Of a stretch of DNA of 64,000 nucleotides, positions 1 through 7,626 are shown piece after piece. The notes beneath the pieces are model-generated. The model saw nothing but the letters and a program-made list of their open reading frames with translations, did not search any database and was not told the origin of the DNA. The stretch is taken from positions 2,604,001-2,668,000 of the forward strand of contig NZ_CP134152.1 of the NCBI RefSeq assembly GCF_032164335.1, given 5' to 3'. The stretch's first letter is position 1; every line of letters starts with the position of its first letter. Source of the DNA: Winslowiella toletana (GTDB lineage Bacteria; Pseudomonadota; Gammaproteobacteria; Enterobacterales; Enterobacteriaceae). The translations under genes and the position numbers were made by a program.

Positions 1-327
1 CTCCGACGTTACATAGCGTTCAACATTACGTAGCTGGGTTTCACCTGCCTGTAGTTCACTACTCAGGTCGTTAAGCAATTGATGTGCGGTGACCGGCTGT
101 TGCTCGCTATCGGCACCGTACGGCATTGGATCCAGCACCCAGCTAAGAATAAAGTAGCCAATCACGGTAAACATAAACAGGCCGAAAAACAGCGACAGCA
201 CCGCAATGATCCGCACTAAACGTACCGGTATATTGAGATACTGAGCAATTCCGGCACATACGCCTTTAATTTTCCCGCGCTGCGGAATGCGCCACAGCTT
301 ATTTCCTCTAAACGCTAATCCTGTCAT
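1..327 (-). CDS. pspC: Phage shock protein C (3' end outside window)
   Basis: PspC is an inner-membrane protein of the phage-shock response. With PspB it senses envelope stress and draws PspA away from the activator PspF. The 109 codons present begin MTGLAFRGNK and continue with the conserved PspC block GVCAGIAQYLNIPVRLVRI, then one transmembrane helix (about residues 42-62) and the start of a polar coiled C-terminal part. The E. coli protein has 119 residues, so only about ten are missing at the left window edge. Its ATG overlaps the pspB stop codon (ATGA), as expected for translational coupling inside the psp operon. Identification is secure from the sequence and the gene order. Confidence 0.96.
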   Translation of the reverse strand, partial: MTGLAFRGNKLWRIPQRGKIKGVCAGIAQYLNIPVRLVRIIAVLSLFFGLFMFTVIGYFILSWVLDPMPYGADSEQQPVTAHQLLNDLSSELQAGETQLRNVERYVTSE

Positions 328-551
328 GGTTGCCTCCAGTGCGGGTGCTCAGCATCAAGAATCTCTTCCAGCGCCTGAATACGTTCACGCATCCGTCTGG
401 CATCCTGGGTTAACTGTTGCAGACGCTGCATATCATTTTGTGATAGCTCAGCGCCGCTGTTCTGACGATTGCTGTAATGCAGCCATAACCATATAGGTGC
501 TACAAACAGCACAAAAATTGTCAGCGGTATGGCAAGAAATAACGCACTCAT
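324..551 (-). CDS. pspB: Phage shock protein B
   Basis: This 75-residue inner-membrane partner of PspC in envelope-stress signalling has one N-terminal transmembrane helix (about residues 4-24, ending in WLWLHYSNR). A charged cytoplasmic coiled-coil tail follows, rich in Q, R and E. Length and layout match the family. A strong ribosome-binding sequence AGGAGAG lies just upstream of the ATG. The gene follows pspA after 81 bases that include a hairpin, and it overlaps the pspC start by four bases. Confidence 0.97.
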   Translation of the reverse strand: MSALFLAIPLTIFVLFVAPIWLWLHYSNRQNSGAELSQNDMQRLQQLTQDARRMRERIQALEEILDAEHPHWRQP

Positions 552-600
552 TCACTCTCCTTGATCTTATCTGGCCGTCATCTGAGACAGTAATTATCGG

Positions 601-624
601 GCGGACAGCCGAATGGCTGCCCGC
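601..624 (-). other. Hairpin between pspA and pspB
   Basis: Ten-base-pair stem with one mismatch (GCGGaCAGCC / GGCTGcCCGC) around a four-base loop. It lies between the pspA stop and the pspB start and has no T-run. Such a structure could trap 3' decay or partly terminate transcription, which would fit the much higher amount of PspA than PspB/C known in the family. The structure is seen; the role is inferred. Confidence 0.5.
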
Positions 625-632
625 TAGCGATG

Positions 633-1298
633 TTACTCGCTACGGTTCATTTTGGCTTTTAACGCGTTCAGTTGCTCACTGATTTCATCATTGGCTTTCA
701 GTTCGGCAAACTCCTGATCCAGCGTTTTCTGCTTACCAAAGCTCACGCTCTCCGCTTCCGCTTCCATATGATCAATACGACGTTCAAAGGATTCGAAACG
801 CGCCATGGCTTCATCAATTTTTCCGCTGTCGAGCTGACGACGTACATCACGTGAGGAAGAAGCCGCCTGATGGCGTAAGGTCAGCGCCTGCTGACGAGCG
901 CGCGTTTCGCTCAGCTTTTTCTCCAGCTCGCCGATTTCGCCTTTCATGCGGTCCAGCGTCTCTTCTACCTGCGAAGTTTCCTGCGTCAGGGTGGCGATCA
1001 GATCGGTCAGTTTCTGTTTTTCAATCAGCGCGGCACGCGCCAGATCGTCTTTGTCTTTACGCAGCGCCAGTTCGGCCTTTTCCTGCCACTCACTCTGCTG
1101 AGTCTCTGCCTGTTCGATACGGCGAATCAGCTGTTTTTTCTCAGCCAGCGCGCGAGCGGAGGTTGAGCGGACTTCTACCAGCGTGTCTTCCATTTCCTGA
1201 ATCATCAGACGCACCAGCTTTTGTGGATCTTCTGCTTTCTCCAGCAGAGAGTTGATGTTGGCGTTCACGATGTCGGCAAAACGAGAAAAAATACCCAT
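633..1298 (-). CDS. pspA: Phage shock protein A
   Basis: PspA is a peripheral membrane protein of the ESCRT-III-like PspA/IM30 family. It inhibits PspF in unstressed cells and forms scaffolds on damaged inner membrane. The 221-residue product begins [20 protein letters not shown], the amphipathic membrane-binding helix of the family, and continues as long charged coiled coil to the C-terminus ([12 protein letters not shown]). I start it at the ATG preceded by GAGGA at 1298, not at an in-frame ATG 34 codons upstream that would run into the promoter. It is the first gene of the minus-strand psp operon. Confidence 0.98.
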   Translation of the reverse strand: MGIFSRFADIVNANINSLLEKAEDPQKLVRLMIQEMEDTLVEVRSTSARALAEKKQLIRRIEQAETQQSEWQEKAELALRKDKDDLARAALIEKQKLTDLIATLTQETSQVEETLDRMKGEIGELEKKLSETRARQQALTLRHQAASSSRDVRRQLDSGKIDEAMARFESFERRIDHMEAEAESVSFGKQKTLDQEFAELKANDEISEQLNALKAKMNRSE

Positions 1299-1360
1299 AA
1301 TCAAAATCCTCATTAATATTGTCTGCGTTACGCCATGCTCTGCACAGCTGCCGCTAAGTA

Positions 1361-1377
1361 ATTCAAGATGCGTGCCA
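1361..1377 (-). promoter_or_regulatory. Sigma-54 promoter of pspA
   Basis: On the minus strand the sequence TTGGCACGCATCTTGAAT matches the sigma-54 consensus TGGCACG-N4-TTGCW, with GG at -24 and GA in place of GC at -12. It lies about 65 bases upstream of the pspA ATG. The space between it and pspF would hold the IHF and PspF activator sites. The same arrangement is known for E. coli pspA. Confidence 0.9.
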
Positions 1378-1474
1378 ACTTTTATGTTATTGATTTTCAA
1401 TGACTCCCCTGCTTTACTTTGCGTAATGCTACGCGTAATCTGGTTTTAATCACTAACACCTGGTGAAATTCATC

Positions 1475-2473
1475 ATGAGCGAACAGACTGAAAACCTGCT
1501 GGGCGAGTCGAATAACTTTCTCGAAGTATTAGAGCAGGTTTCACGGCTGGCTCCGCTAAATAAACCGGTACTGGTAATCGGTGAACGCGGCACCGGTAAA
1601 GAACTGATTGCCAGCCGCCTGCACTACCTTTCCGACCGCTGGCAAGGACCATTTATCTCGCTTAACTGTGCCGCGTTGAACGAAAATCTGCTCGATTCTG
1701 AGCTGTTTGGTCATGAAGCGGGGGCCTTTACCGGCGCGCAAAAGCGCCATCTCGGCCGCTTTGAACGCGCCGATGGCGGCACGCTGTTCCTCGACGAGCT
1801 GGCCACCGCTCCGATGCTGGTACAGGAAAAATTGCTGAGGGTCATTGAGTACGGCCAGCTGGAACGCGTCGGCGGCAGCCAGCCGCTGCAGGTCAGCGTA
1901 CGCCTGGTCTGTGCGACCAATGATGATCTACCGGCGCTGGCGCGCGCAGGCAAATTCCGCGCCGACCTGCTGGACCGCCTGGCATTTGATGTGGTGCAGC
2001 TGCCGCCGCTGCGCGAGCGCCGCAGCGACATCCTGGTGATGGCCAACCATTTTGCCATTCAGATGTGTCGCGAGCTCGGCTTGCCGCTGTTTCCTGGCTT
2101 CACGCCAGCGGCGCAACGCGTACTGCTGGATTATCACTGGCCCGGTAACGTTCGCGAGCTGAAAAACGTCGTCGAGCGCTCGGTATATCGCCACAGCACC
2201 GTCGACGAACAGCTGGATACCATTATTATTAATCCGTTCAGCCGTGCAGCCGCAACGGAAGTTGCGCAACCGCCTGAATCCCCGTATCCCGATCTGCCGC
2301 TTGATTTACGCCAGTGGCAGAATCAGCAGGAGCAAGCGCTGCTGGAAAAGAGCCTGCAACAGGCGCGCTTTAATCAACGACGTGCCGCAGAGTTATTAGG
2401 CGTTACCTATCACCAACTGCGCGCAATGATGAAAAAGCATGGGGTGCGAGTGACGGAAGAAACTGAAGAGTGA
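1475..2473 (+). CDS. pspF: Psp operon transcriptional activator PspF
   Basis: PspF is a sigma-54-dependent AAA+ activator that opens the pspA promoter and is held inactive by PspA. The 332-residue product lacks a receiver domain, as is typical for PspF, and starts directly with the AAA+ module. It has Walker A GERGTGKE (36-43), the sigma-54-contacting GAFTGA loop (83-88), Walker B around FLDEL (about 105-109), an arginine-rich sensor region (PPLRERRSDI) and a C-terminal Fis-type helix-turn-helix (NQRRAAELLGVTYHQL). I use the ATG at 1475, preceded by GGTGA, over a GTG four codons upstream. It is divergent from pspA. Confidence 0.97.
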   Translation: MSEQTENLLGESNNFLEVLEQVSRLAPLNKPVLVIGERGTGKELIASRLHYLSDRWQGPFISLNCAALNENLLDSELFGHEAGAFTGAQKRHLGRFERADGGTLFLDELATAPMLVQEKLLRVIEYGQLERVGGSQPLQVSVRLVCATNDDLPALARAGKFRADLLDRLAFDVVQLPPLRERRSDILVMANHFAIQMCRELGLPLFPGFTPAAQRVLLDYHWPGNVRELKNVVERSVYRHSTVDEQLDTIIINPFSRAAATEVAQPPESPYPDLPLDLRQWQNQQEQALLEKSLQQARFNQRRAAELLGVTYHQLRAMMKKHGVRVTEETEE

Positions 2474-2534
2474 CGGCTCAAGTCATTCAGGCGTCAGCTG
2501 ATATTAAGCATTGACGCCACCAGCCATCAAATGC

Positions 2535-2625
2535 AAAAAAAGGCCCGCGCAAGGCGGGCCGAAAAATACTGGAAGCAATGTGAGCAATGTCGTGCTCTTC
2601 TTCGGTAGAGCCACCGTCGAAGCGC
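2535..2625 (-). ncRNA. ryhB: Small regulatory RNA RyhB
   Basis: The minus strand contains the core CACGACATTGCTCACATTGC followed by TTCCAGTATT, which is the conserved single-stranded target-pairing region of RyhB. Upstream lies a 5' stem-loop (CTTCG..GGT / ACC..CGAAG). Downstream is a rho-independent terminator (GGCCCGCC / GGCGGGCC type stem, then seven T). With the start placed seven bases after the -10 box, the transcript is about 91 nt, against 90 nt in E. coli. RyhB is the Hfq-dependent RNA that shuts down iron-using proteins when iron is scarce. It sits right after pspF, unlike the E. coli location. Identification rests on the core sequence, the length, the terminator and the adjacent Fur sites. 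Confidence 0.94.
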
Positions 2626-2627
2626 AA

Positions 2628-2688
2628 ATGAATAGTAATCATTCTCACTATCATCTGTAAAGCATTTTGTTGAGAATCTTTCTCATTA
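2628..2688 (-). promoter_or_regulatory. ryhB promoter with Fur boxes
   Basis: Reading the minus strand there is a -35 box TTTACA (2656-2661), an 18-base spacer and a -10 box TACTAT (2632-2637). One Fur-box-like sequence, AGTAATCATTCTC (2634-2646), covers the -10 region. A second, the perfect dyad TGAGAATCTTTCTCA (2671-2685), lies just upstream of the -35. Two operators overlapping the promoter would give the tight iron repression expected for ryhB. Confidence 0.8.
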
Positions 2689-2792
2689 CCATAGTAACAT
2701 TGTGCGTATTATCATGATGCGCCGCGCGATAAATGCACCTAGTTCTGTGAGATAAATGGCATCGCTGCGGCGTTTCAATATTTGCAAAAGAA

Positions 2793-3102
2793 TTACAATC
2801 CTACTGCTTTACCCTTCCTAAGGCCAACCACCGGAAAGTATCGGTAAAACGTCGATAACCCTACACCTTAGATAATGGCCAACTGCTGGAGGGTATGTCC
2901 CTTAGCAAATAGCCGTCCAACCTGTTCCCGCTCATGTTGCTTTAACGCGTTGGTCATCCGCTAGTGCATCCCTGTGCCCTGGCTGCTGCTAACCAGCCAG
3001 TGTTCGTCCGACGATCTGCTCTCGTTCCATCTCCGTTAATACCGGCATCACATAGTAAAAGAAACGCCCCAAGCAAGTGCTGGTATCAATATTGCCGCGC
3101 TG
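2793..3102 (-). pseudogene. Gin/Pin-type DNA invertase remnant
   Basis: Translated fragments on the minus strand match the C-terminal half of phage serine invertases. They read RGNIDTSTCLGRFFYYVM and LTEMEREQIVGRTLAG, then after a stop and a frame change LKQHEREQVGRLFAKGH, then after a second stop GVGLSTFYRYFP, which is the DNA-binding helix-turn-helix. The N-terminal catalytic part with the active serine is missing. Two in-frame stops and one frameshift make it non-functional. It adjoins tail-fibre-assembly remnants, the usual neighbours of invertases in Mu-like phages. Just upstream the nine-base unit GAACGAGTA is repeated twice in tandem. Confidence 0.85.
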
Positions 3103-3120
3103 AACGAGTAGAACGAGTAG

Positions 3121-3225
3121 ATAGAAGAGGTAGATTATGCGGGAATGACTGAAAAGGCAGTGAACGCTGAGTTATCAGCATGGACTGAATATCGCAGGAA
3201 ACTGTGTGCCTATATAAAATCTTGA
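3121..3225 (+). pseudogene. Tail fibre assembly protein remnant (C-terminal)
   Basis: The open stretch ends in AELSAWTEYRRKLCAYIKS, which resembles the conserved C-terminal motif of phage tail fibre assembly (Tfa) proteins, where a tryptophan and KYRVLLNRV-like block are typical. Only about 34 codons remain, without a start or the N-terminal domain. It faces a second Tfa remnant in the opposite orientation, a layout left by invertible tail-fibre segments. Confidence 0.6.
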
Positions 3226-3234
3226 GGATGGTAG

Positions 3235-3510
3235 TCATGCGCTACCATCCCCGCCAGTTGTCCAGAACGGCTTCTCGGGCCAGCTAATATCGGGGGCTTT
3301 TGATGTATCGATACGCATCAGCAGGACCCTGTATTTCTTCGATGCTGCAAGCGTTGCGGCTTCTTCTTCTGTCGCGATATCGGCATCAACCGCGTCCTGT
3401 CTCCATTCTATTTCAGTGTCTGCCGCTGCACGAAGTTGGTTTTTCTTTGCTGAGGCTTCGACGATCAGTTGTTCATGTGTTGGCGGAGGGATATCAACCC
3501 ATGCAGGCAG
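3235..3510 (-). pseudogene. Tail fibre assembly protein remnant
   Basis: The minus-strand segment encodes PPPTHEQLIVEASAKKNQL, then an alanine-rich helix and SKKYRVLLMRIDTSKAPDIS WP. This is the C-terminal half of the Tfa family that helps fold or assemble phage tail fibres. The N-terminal half is absent. The reading frame continues without a stop into an unrelated upstream sequence, a frameshifted holin, so the apparent 108-codon frame is a chimaera of two decayed genes. Confidence 0.75.
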
Positions 3511-3686
3511 GCTGTAAACATCCCGCAGCGAGCGTGATGAGCGACAGCTTGTAGACCACAATCGGCAGTTGCTGGGGTGAGACCAGACCGATGATGCCGA
3601 GCAGAAGCACAGCAGTCAGCAGTCAGCAGCCAGCCGCTGAGCCGGGGCTTTTTAACAGGGGGAATGATTTTTTTCAGGTTTTTCAT
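3494..3686 (-). pseudogene. Phage holin-like membrane protein, frameshifted
   Basis: Starting at ATG 3686 the frame reads MKNLKKIIPPVKKPRLSGW. After a shift the sequence continues VLLLGIIGLVSPQQLPIVVY and then KLSLITLAAG before a stop. This two-part pattern resembles small putative holins encoded next to lysis genes in Mu-like and P2-like prophages. Holins form membrane lesions that release endolysin. The frameshift and early stop make it inactive here. Confidence 0.6.
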
Positions 3687-3812
3687 GATGCGTCTCCTTG
3701 TGTAGTGGAAACAGCATCACAAATGTCAATTAAAGGGGATTTTAAACCGCGTTATAAGTGTTTATCGTGGATGCATGTCATTTAGATATAAAATGTCACC
3801 GAAAGTGAGTTA

Positions 3813-3834
3813 TGGGGCGCATGAATGCGCCCCA
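3813..3834. terminator. Perfect hairpin after the cargo gene
   Basis: TGGGGCGCAT-GA-ATGCGCCCCA is a perfect ten-base-pair inverted repeat, nine bases after the stop of the minus-strand gene at 3843. It lacks a clear T-run on either strand, so it may be a terminator or only a transcript-end stabiliser. Confidence 0.45.
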
Positions 3835-3842
3835 CCAATAAA

Positions 3843-4595
3843 TCAAATTGGCTCCGCTGTAAACAAATTACCAAGGGTGTCACTACTCATATAACTAAAT
3901 TTCACACCATTGAATATGGTCGAAACCGTTGGGGTATTGTCTTTTTTTTCTTCCTTCAATTTGACCAGCTTGATCACGATTTTTGCTGGCTCTCCAGTTT
4001 TCATGGTGTTCTCACCTAACACGGCAGAGTATGCTGATACAACAACAGCCATGACATCGGCACCTGATTTAGCTGTGCCATCACCCCTGGTAATCAATGT
4101 GATACCTGAAAGGTTCTTGCTTTTCTTATCGACTGTACCAACAATGGCCAGATGATCGTTGAATGTATATTTAAAAACATTCTTGACCTCACCACTTTCG
4201 ATATGTGCTTTCAACCTAAATGAGCTACCGAAAGTCTTAAGGTTGGCATTCATTCGCTTCGAGAATACCTCAGGGGATATTTCCAGCGTTACTTCAGGAA
4301 CACTGGTAACCGTTTCTTCAGAGGCATCTTCAGGTTGAGAAGGTGTCTCAACCGGTTCATTTTTAGGTTTTGCCGTTTGCATAGCCGTACTGGTTTCTGT
4401 TCTTGCTTTTTCATTTTTATCTTGGGTGGGAATAAATAAAACCAAGAAAAATAAAGCAACCACAAATCCGACGATGCCACCACTAGTCTTACTCAGCCAA
4501 GGTTTATGACCTTTCCTTATAAAATGACGTGATAATAATCTTGCAACTACAACCCAGATAGCTATTACTGCAACTAAAATCAAAAAATCTTTCAT
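3843..4595 (-). CDS. Membrane protein of unknown function (prophage cargo)
   Basis: About 250 residues, not recognised as a known family. Two hydrophobic segments open the protein (about residues 3-20 and 38-58, FVVALFFLVLFIP). A linker rich in E, P, T and S follows (about 60-105), then a mixed alpha/beta soluble domain of about 145 residues. I place the start at the ATG preceded by GGAG; an ATG five codons upstream is possible. It is the second gene of a minus-strand pair inside the prophage remnant, only 22 bases after the stop at 4618. Position and membrane topology would fit a lysogenic-conversion or superinfection-exclusion gene, but that is only inference. Confidence 0.7.
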   Translation of the reverse strand: MKDFLILVAVIAIWVVVARLLSRHFIRKGHKPWLSKTSGGIVGFVVALFFLVLFIPTQDKNEKARTETSTAMQTAKPKNEPVETPSQPEDASEETVTSVPEVTLEISPEVFSKRMNANLKTFGSSFRLKAHIESGEVKNVFKYTFNDHLAIVGTVDKKSKNLSGITLITRGDGTAKSGADVMAVVVSAYSAVLGENTMKTGEPAKIVIKLVKLKEEKKDNTPTVSTIFNGVKFSYMSSDTLGNLFTAEPI

Positions 4596-4617
4596 CATAA
4601 CTCCGTTCATTTCTTCG

Positions 4618-5604
4618 CTATTTCAAATGGTATTTAAAGACATATCCCCGTCGACTGCTACTATACATTAAGAAACTCAGACAAGAAGAGTTGAGTACTC
4701 TGGCATAGCTGCTATCAGGTGAAATGTTGATGTAGCACTTTTCCTGCTTAAGGTTGTACTTCACCCATGCTGGCGAGCCACTTGTCATCGTCAATACTAA
4801 CGTGTGCCAACCGATTTTCTGTATATAATTTGATACGTTAACAAAATCAGATTTGTATTTATCCAATTCTGGAAAAACACTCCGTAAGGCTGGGATTGCG
4901 GTATTTACGACCCTATCATTTGTCTCGGCAGTAAAACTACTTATTCCATTTTGATAAGCCTGTTTGGTCGCGGGACTGCCATTGAGAAAGATGGTGAGGC
5001 CAATCCCCACGGCTATGACTAGTGCGACTACGCTGCTTAAAATGACAAAAATCTTATAATTCGCTTTCGATGTCACTCGGGAAGGTTTTAGTTCAGTACC
5101 CTGAGCCACAGGAGAAACTGTGTTTTCGTCTGGTTCAACATTCAATAAATCATCAAAGTAACCAAACACTGATTGAAGCTGCTCTTTATCTAAATCCTTA
5201 AGATGGGTTGTACCGAAATGCTTCAAGCAATATCGGTCACGATCAAGGCGATATGCTGGGTTAGTAATAGTCATTATTTTACTGACTAAAGTATTACAGT
5301 CCTTCTGGACCTTGACCCGCTGGGCATACTTCTGGAGGATCTTAACAGCACAATGGTAATCAGCTGCAGTCATCTCATTGACAGTTTTGGTGTGAAGTTT
5401 CGTATGGAGCACCAGCCACAGTTCGCGCTTGCTTTCACCAGCGTCAACAAATTCATCCATTAATCGATGCAGATCACGTTTTTGTAGCAGTGAGATTGGT
5501 TGCTGAGCAGCATGGGATACCCCAGCGGTATAGTTATGGATAGTTACATCACCGCTGACAACATTGCCTACATCCCCATTAACTGTTTGCTTTTGCTTAT
5601 TCAT
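4618..5604 (-). CDS. Single-pass membrane protein with GDVxGNV motif (prophage cargo)
   Basis: A 328-residue protein of unknown function. Residues 6-25 carry the repeated motif NGDVGNVVSGDVTIHNY. A helical domain (about 38-150) includes HRLMDEFVDAGESKRELW. One transmembrane helix lies near 185-208 (VILSSVVALVIAVGIGLTIF). The C-terminal 115 residues would be on the other side of the membrane and contain two cysteines. The start codon overlaps the stop of the broken repressor gene upstream (ATGA), so the two were once translated together. The C-terminal tail of that repressor carries a similar GDVLGNVIKGNVTIG motif. It is intact although surrounded by decayed phage genes, which suggests selection for a cargo function. 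Confidence 0.75.
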   Translation of the reverse strand: MNKQKQTVNGDVGNVVSGDVTIHNYTAGVSHAAQQPISLLQKRDLHRLMDEFVDAGESKRELWLVLHTKLHTKTVNEMTAADYHCAVKILQKYAQRVKVQKDCNTLVSKIMTITNPAYRLDRDRYCLKHFGTTHLKDLDKEQLQSVFGYFDDLLNVEPDENTVSPVAQGTELKPSRVTSKANYKIFVILSSVVALVIAVGIGLTIFLNGSPATKQAYQNGISSFTAETNDRVVNTAIPALRSVFPELDKYKSDFVNVSNYIQKIGWHTLVLTMTSGSPAWVKYNLKQEKCYINISPDSSYARVLNSSCLSFLMYSSSRRGYVFKYHLK

Positions 5605-5983
5605 GTTCTCTTCGTGTTTTTGTTCATTACGGCTCCAGCTCCTATGGTCACATTACCTTTAATAACGTTCCCCAGAACATCTCCCTGAATAACCTGCTCG
5701 GCTCGCTCTTGTGACGAACCATTTTAACAACCACTGGAGCAGCACGATATAACTCAATCAGACTAGCCTCATCTTGTGGCATCGAAGAAACTGAACGGTC
5801 ACCAGTTACAACAACACCGAACCTAGCTAACGCAGCCAAATATTGTGCATCGGGATACTTGTCACCTTTCTCATAGTTAAGCTAAGCAATTTTTTTCACG
5901 CCACCATGCTCACCGAATGCCAATTGGCTCAGTCCTGGTCTCTCTCGTTCTTCTTTTAATCGCTCACCGATACTCAATTGCAT
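5601..5983 (-). pseudogene. Phage XRE-type repressor, inactivated
   Basis: From ATG 5983 the sequence reads MQLSIGERLKEERERPGLSQ, followed by a helix-turn-helix of the Cro/CI (XRE) family. A TAG then stands where a glutamine codon would be expected in KKIAxLNYEKGDKYPDA. A further frameshift occurs about 60 codons on, after which the second frame restores ERAEQVIQGDVLGNVIKGNV and stops at 5601. Two independent lesions mean the lysogeny repressor is lost. It is divergent from the small early gene at 6070, the normal arrangement of a phage control region. Confidence 0.85.
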
Positions 5984-6069
5984 GCAAATCCCGCTGGCAG
6001 GTATTCAAATGAATACCATAATCCATCACATATAAACCAAACATCATTGCATCAACAAAGGAGACAACG

Positions 6070-6258
6070 ATGACTGCAGAGCAAGTCAAATCACTCTTCC
6101 GCCAGCGCGGGGTCACTTTCACCCGCTGGGCAGAAGAAAACGGCTACAGCCGCAATGAGGTTTACCGTGTTCTTAACGGTTTCACCAAAGCCCGCTACGG
6201 CAAATCCCACGGAATTGCAGTGAAGCTGGATCTGAAACCAGATTCGAATGCGGCCTAA
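6070..6258 (+). CDS. Small phage DNA-binding protein (BcepMu gp16/Ner-like)
   Basis: The 62-residue product MTAEQVKSLFRQRGVTFTRW... has the layout of small phage DNA-binding proteins that read a helix-turn-helix (AEENGYSRNEVYRVLNG) and end in KSHGIAVKLDLK. It has a strong AAGGAG site and is the first rightward gene opposite the repressor remnant. In phages of this type it would act as an early regulator like Cro or Ner. The family match is by eye; function is inferred from position. Confidence 0.75.
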   Translation: MTAEQVKSLFRQRGVTFTRWAEENGYSRNEVYRVLNGFTKARYGKSHGIAVKLDLKPDSNAA

Positions 6259-6310
6259 CCTTTTAGCCCGTGTAACAGATTATCACATATCGCAAAAAGG
6301 GGAATGTGAC

Positions 6311-6616
6311 ATGAGCAAGGCAAATGTATCCAGTTCTGGCTCACGCATTCTGCGCGTTCTTAAAGCTCTGCGCGGTCACGCTCTCAACGGTGTTTCTAAC
6401 GGTGAACTGGCATCAGCTCTGGGCGAGTCCCCGGCGAATATCAATCGGGCGCTCAATACCCTTATCGAAGAGGGTTTGGCTCTAAAACTGGATAACGGGC
6501 ATTTTGCCCCTGGAGTCCAGCTATTACAAATCGCCATGGCGCACAGTACCGAGATGGCACGGGCGCAGGATCGTATCAATGAAATTAACCAGCGTGTTAT
6601 AGCTGGCAGTCGCTAA
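6311..6616 (+). CDS. Phage winged-helix regulator, IclR-like
   Basis: A 101-residue protein whose central part, SRILRVLKALRGHALNGVS, then GELASALGESPANINRALN and TLIEEGLALKL, is a winged helix-turn-helix like the N-terminal domain of IclR regulators. The effector domain is absent. Such short proteins are common in the early region of Mu-like prophages. I start it at 6311, where GGGGAATG precedes the ATG, not at an upstream in-frame ATG without a ribosome site. Confidence 0.75.
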   Translation: MSKANVSSSGSRILRVLKALRGHALNGVSNGELASALGESPANINRALNTLIEEGLALKLDNGHFAPGVQLLQIAMAHSTEMARAQDRINEINQRVIAGSR

Positions 6617-6625
6617 GGATTTGGC

Positions 6626-7081
6626 ATGGGACGTACAAAATCACAACCAGTTGAACTAGTGAAAGATGCACCGCTAAGCGATGGCCTCAACGTTAGTCTG
6701 AACGCCATGACCGAACATCGCCTAGAAATCATGCAGCAATTTGGTGATGGGCTGCCGTATGAACGCGATCGTATTGTACACGAGACACGTTTTTATATGG
6801 CTCAGAGTGCTGAGGCTATGCTGGAAGCAGGTGAACGCCTAATTATCCTTAAGGAAAATGAGCCGCATGGCGAGTTTGTTGAGATTGTCAGAGAACATCT
6901 CAGCATTGAACCCCGTATTGCGCAAAAAAAGGCTCAAGCCTCCCTTAAATTTTTATCACCTGAACTTGAGTCAAAAGCGAAAACGTTTTCGCTTTTAGGC
7001 CGTTCAAAATTTTACGAATTGATGTTGGAAGATGATGAAGAACTTGCTCAGCTAGCTGATGGTCGAACGGTAGCCGTATGA
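6626..7081 (+). CDS. DUF3102-type phage protein, truncated
   Basis: A 151-residue protein with RFYMAQSAEAMLEAGERLI, then KENEPHGEFVEIVREHL, a pattern I associate with DUF3102, a family found in Mu-like phage early regions and probably DNA-related. The C-terminus (LADGRTVAV) stops abruptly where the Mor fragment begins, overlapping it by four bases. That suggests a deletion joined two distant phage genes. It has a good site AAGGA before its ATG. The family call is moderate; the function is unknown. Confidence 0.65.
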   Translation: MGRTKSQPVELVKDAPLSDGLNVSLNAMTEHRLEIMQQFGDGLPYERDRIVHETRFYMAQSAEAMLEAGERLIILKENEPHGEFVEIVREHLSIEPRIAQKKAQASLKFLSPELESKAKTFSLLGRSKFYELMLEDDEELAQLADGRTVAV

Positions 7082-7326
7082 TGCAGGTCTGGGGCGGGCA
7101 GAACGTGTACTTCCCGATGGGCATGGTCTGGAAGGTCAGCCAGCGCGACAGGAAAATCTTCCTGGAGTTCGACGGGCGCAACCATTACGAACTGGCCCGC
7201 AAGTTTGGCGTTTCTCTGCAGTGGATCTACAGCGTGGTGAAACGGGTTAAAAGGGAAGAACTGGATCGGATGCAGGGTAAGCTGTTTGATGGTGAATCTG
7301 ATGACGTTGCCGGAACAAGGGAGTAA
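7078..7326 (+). pseudogene. Mor transcription activator, C-terminal fragment
   Basis: The 82 codons carry GGQNVYFPMGMVWKVSQRDR and a helix-turn-helix FDGRNHYELARKFGVSLQWI, the DNA-binding half of the Mor/C family of phage middle-operon activators. The N-terminal dimerisation domain of Mor is missing and the frame starts at the junction with the DUF3102 gene. It is probably a deletion relic and not an active activator. A hairpin follows it. Confidence 0.75.
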
Positions 7327-7336
7327 AATCACAAAC

Positions 7337-7401
<65 letters not shown>

Positions 7402-7626
7402 CATTACATCCAGTATCTTCCCATGTTGACCCAGTTCCTCCCATAATTATCTCACTAATTCCCTGTCATTTATCTCAAATCTGATCATTATCATCAGCCT
7501 TTGCTTTTCGGCAGGCATTTCCAGCATGAAAATTGCCTGGAAAAGAGCCGGTTATCCAGTCAAACTTTGGGGCAACGCCAAGAGTGCGATACACTCTGCC
7601 TATTGCCCGTGAACCCAAAAAATCCG

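Noticed and set aside
851..1255. 134-codon plus-strand frame opposite pspA
   Set aside because: It is an antisense shadow of a certain gene, with no family similarity and no ribosome site.
2560..2654. A minus-strand frame (MIVRMITIHLRFDGG...) that looked like a Fur-controlled small protein
   Set aside because: The same bases are the RyhB RNA with its terminator and promoter; the frame runs through the terminator T-run and has no good ribosome site. It is fortuitous.
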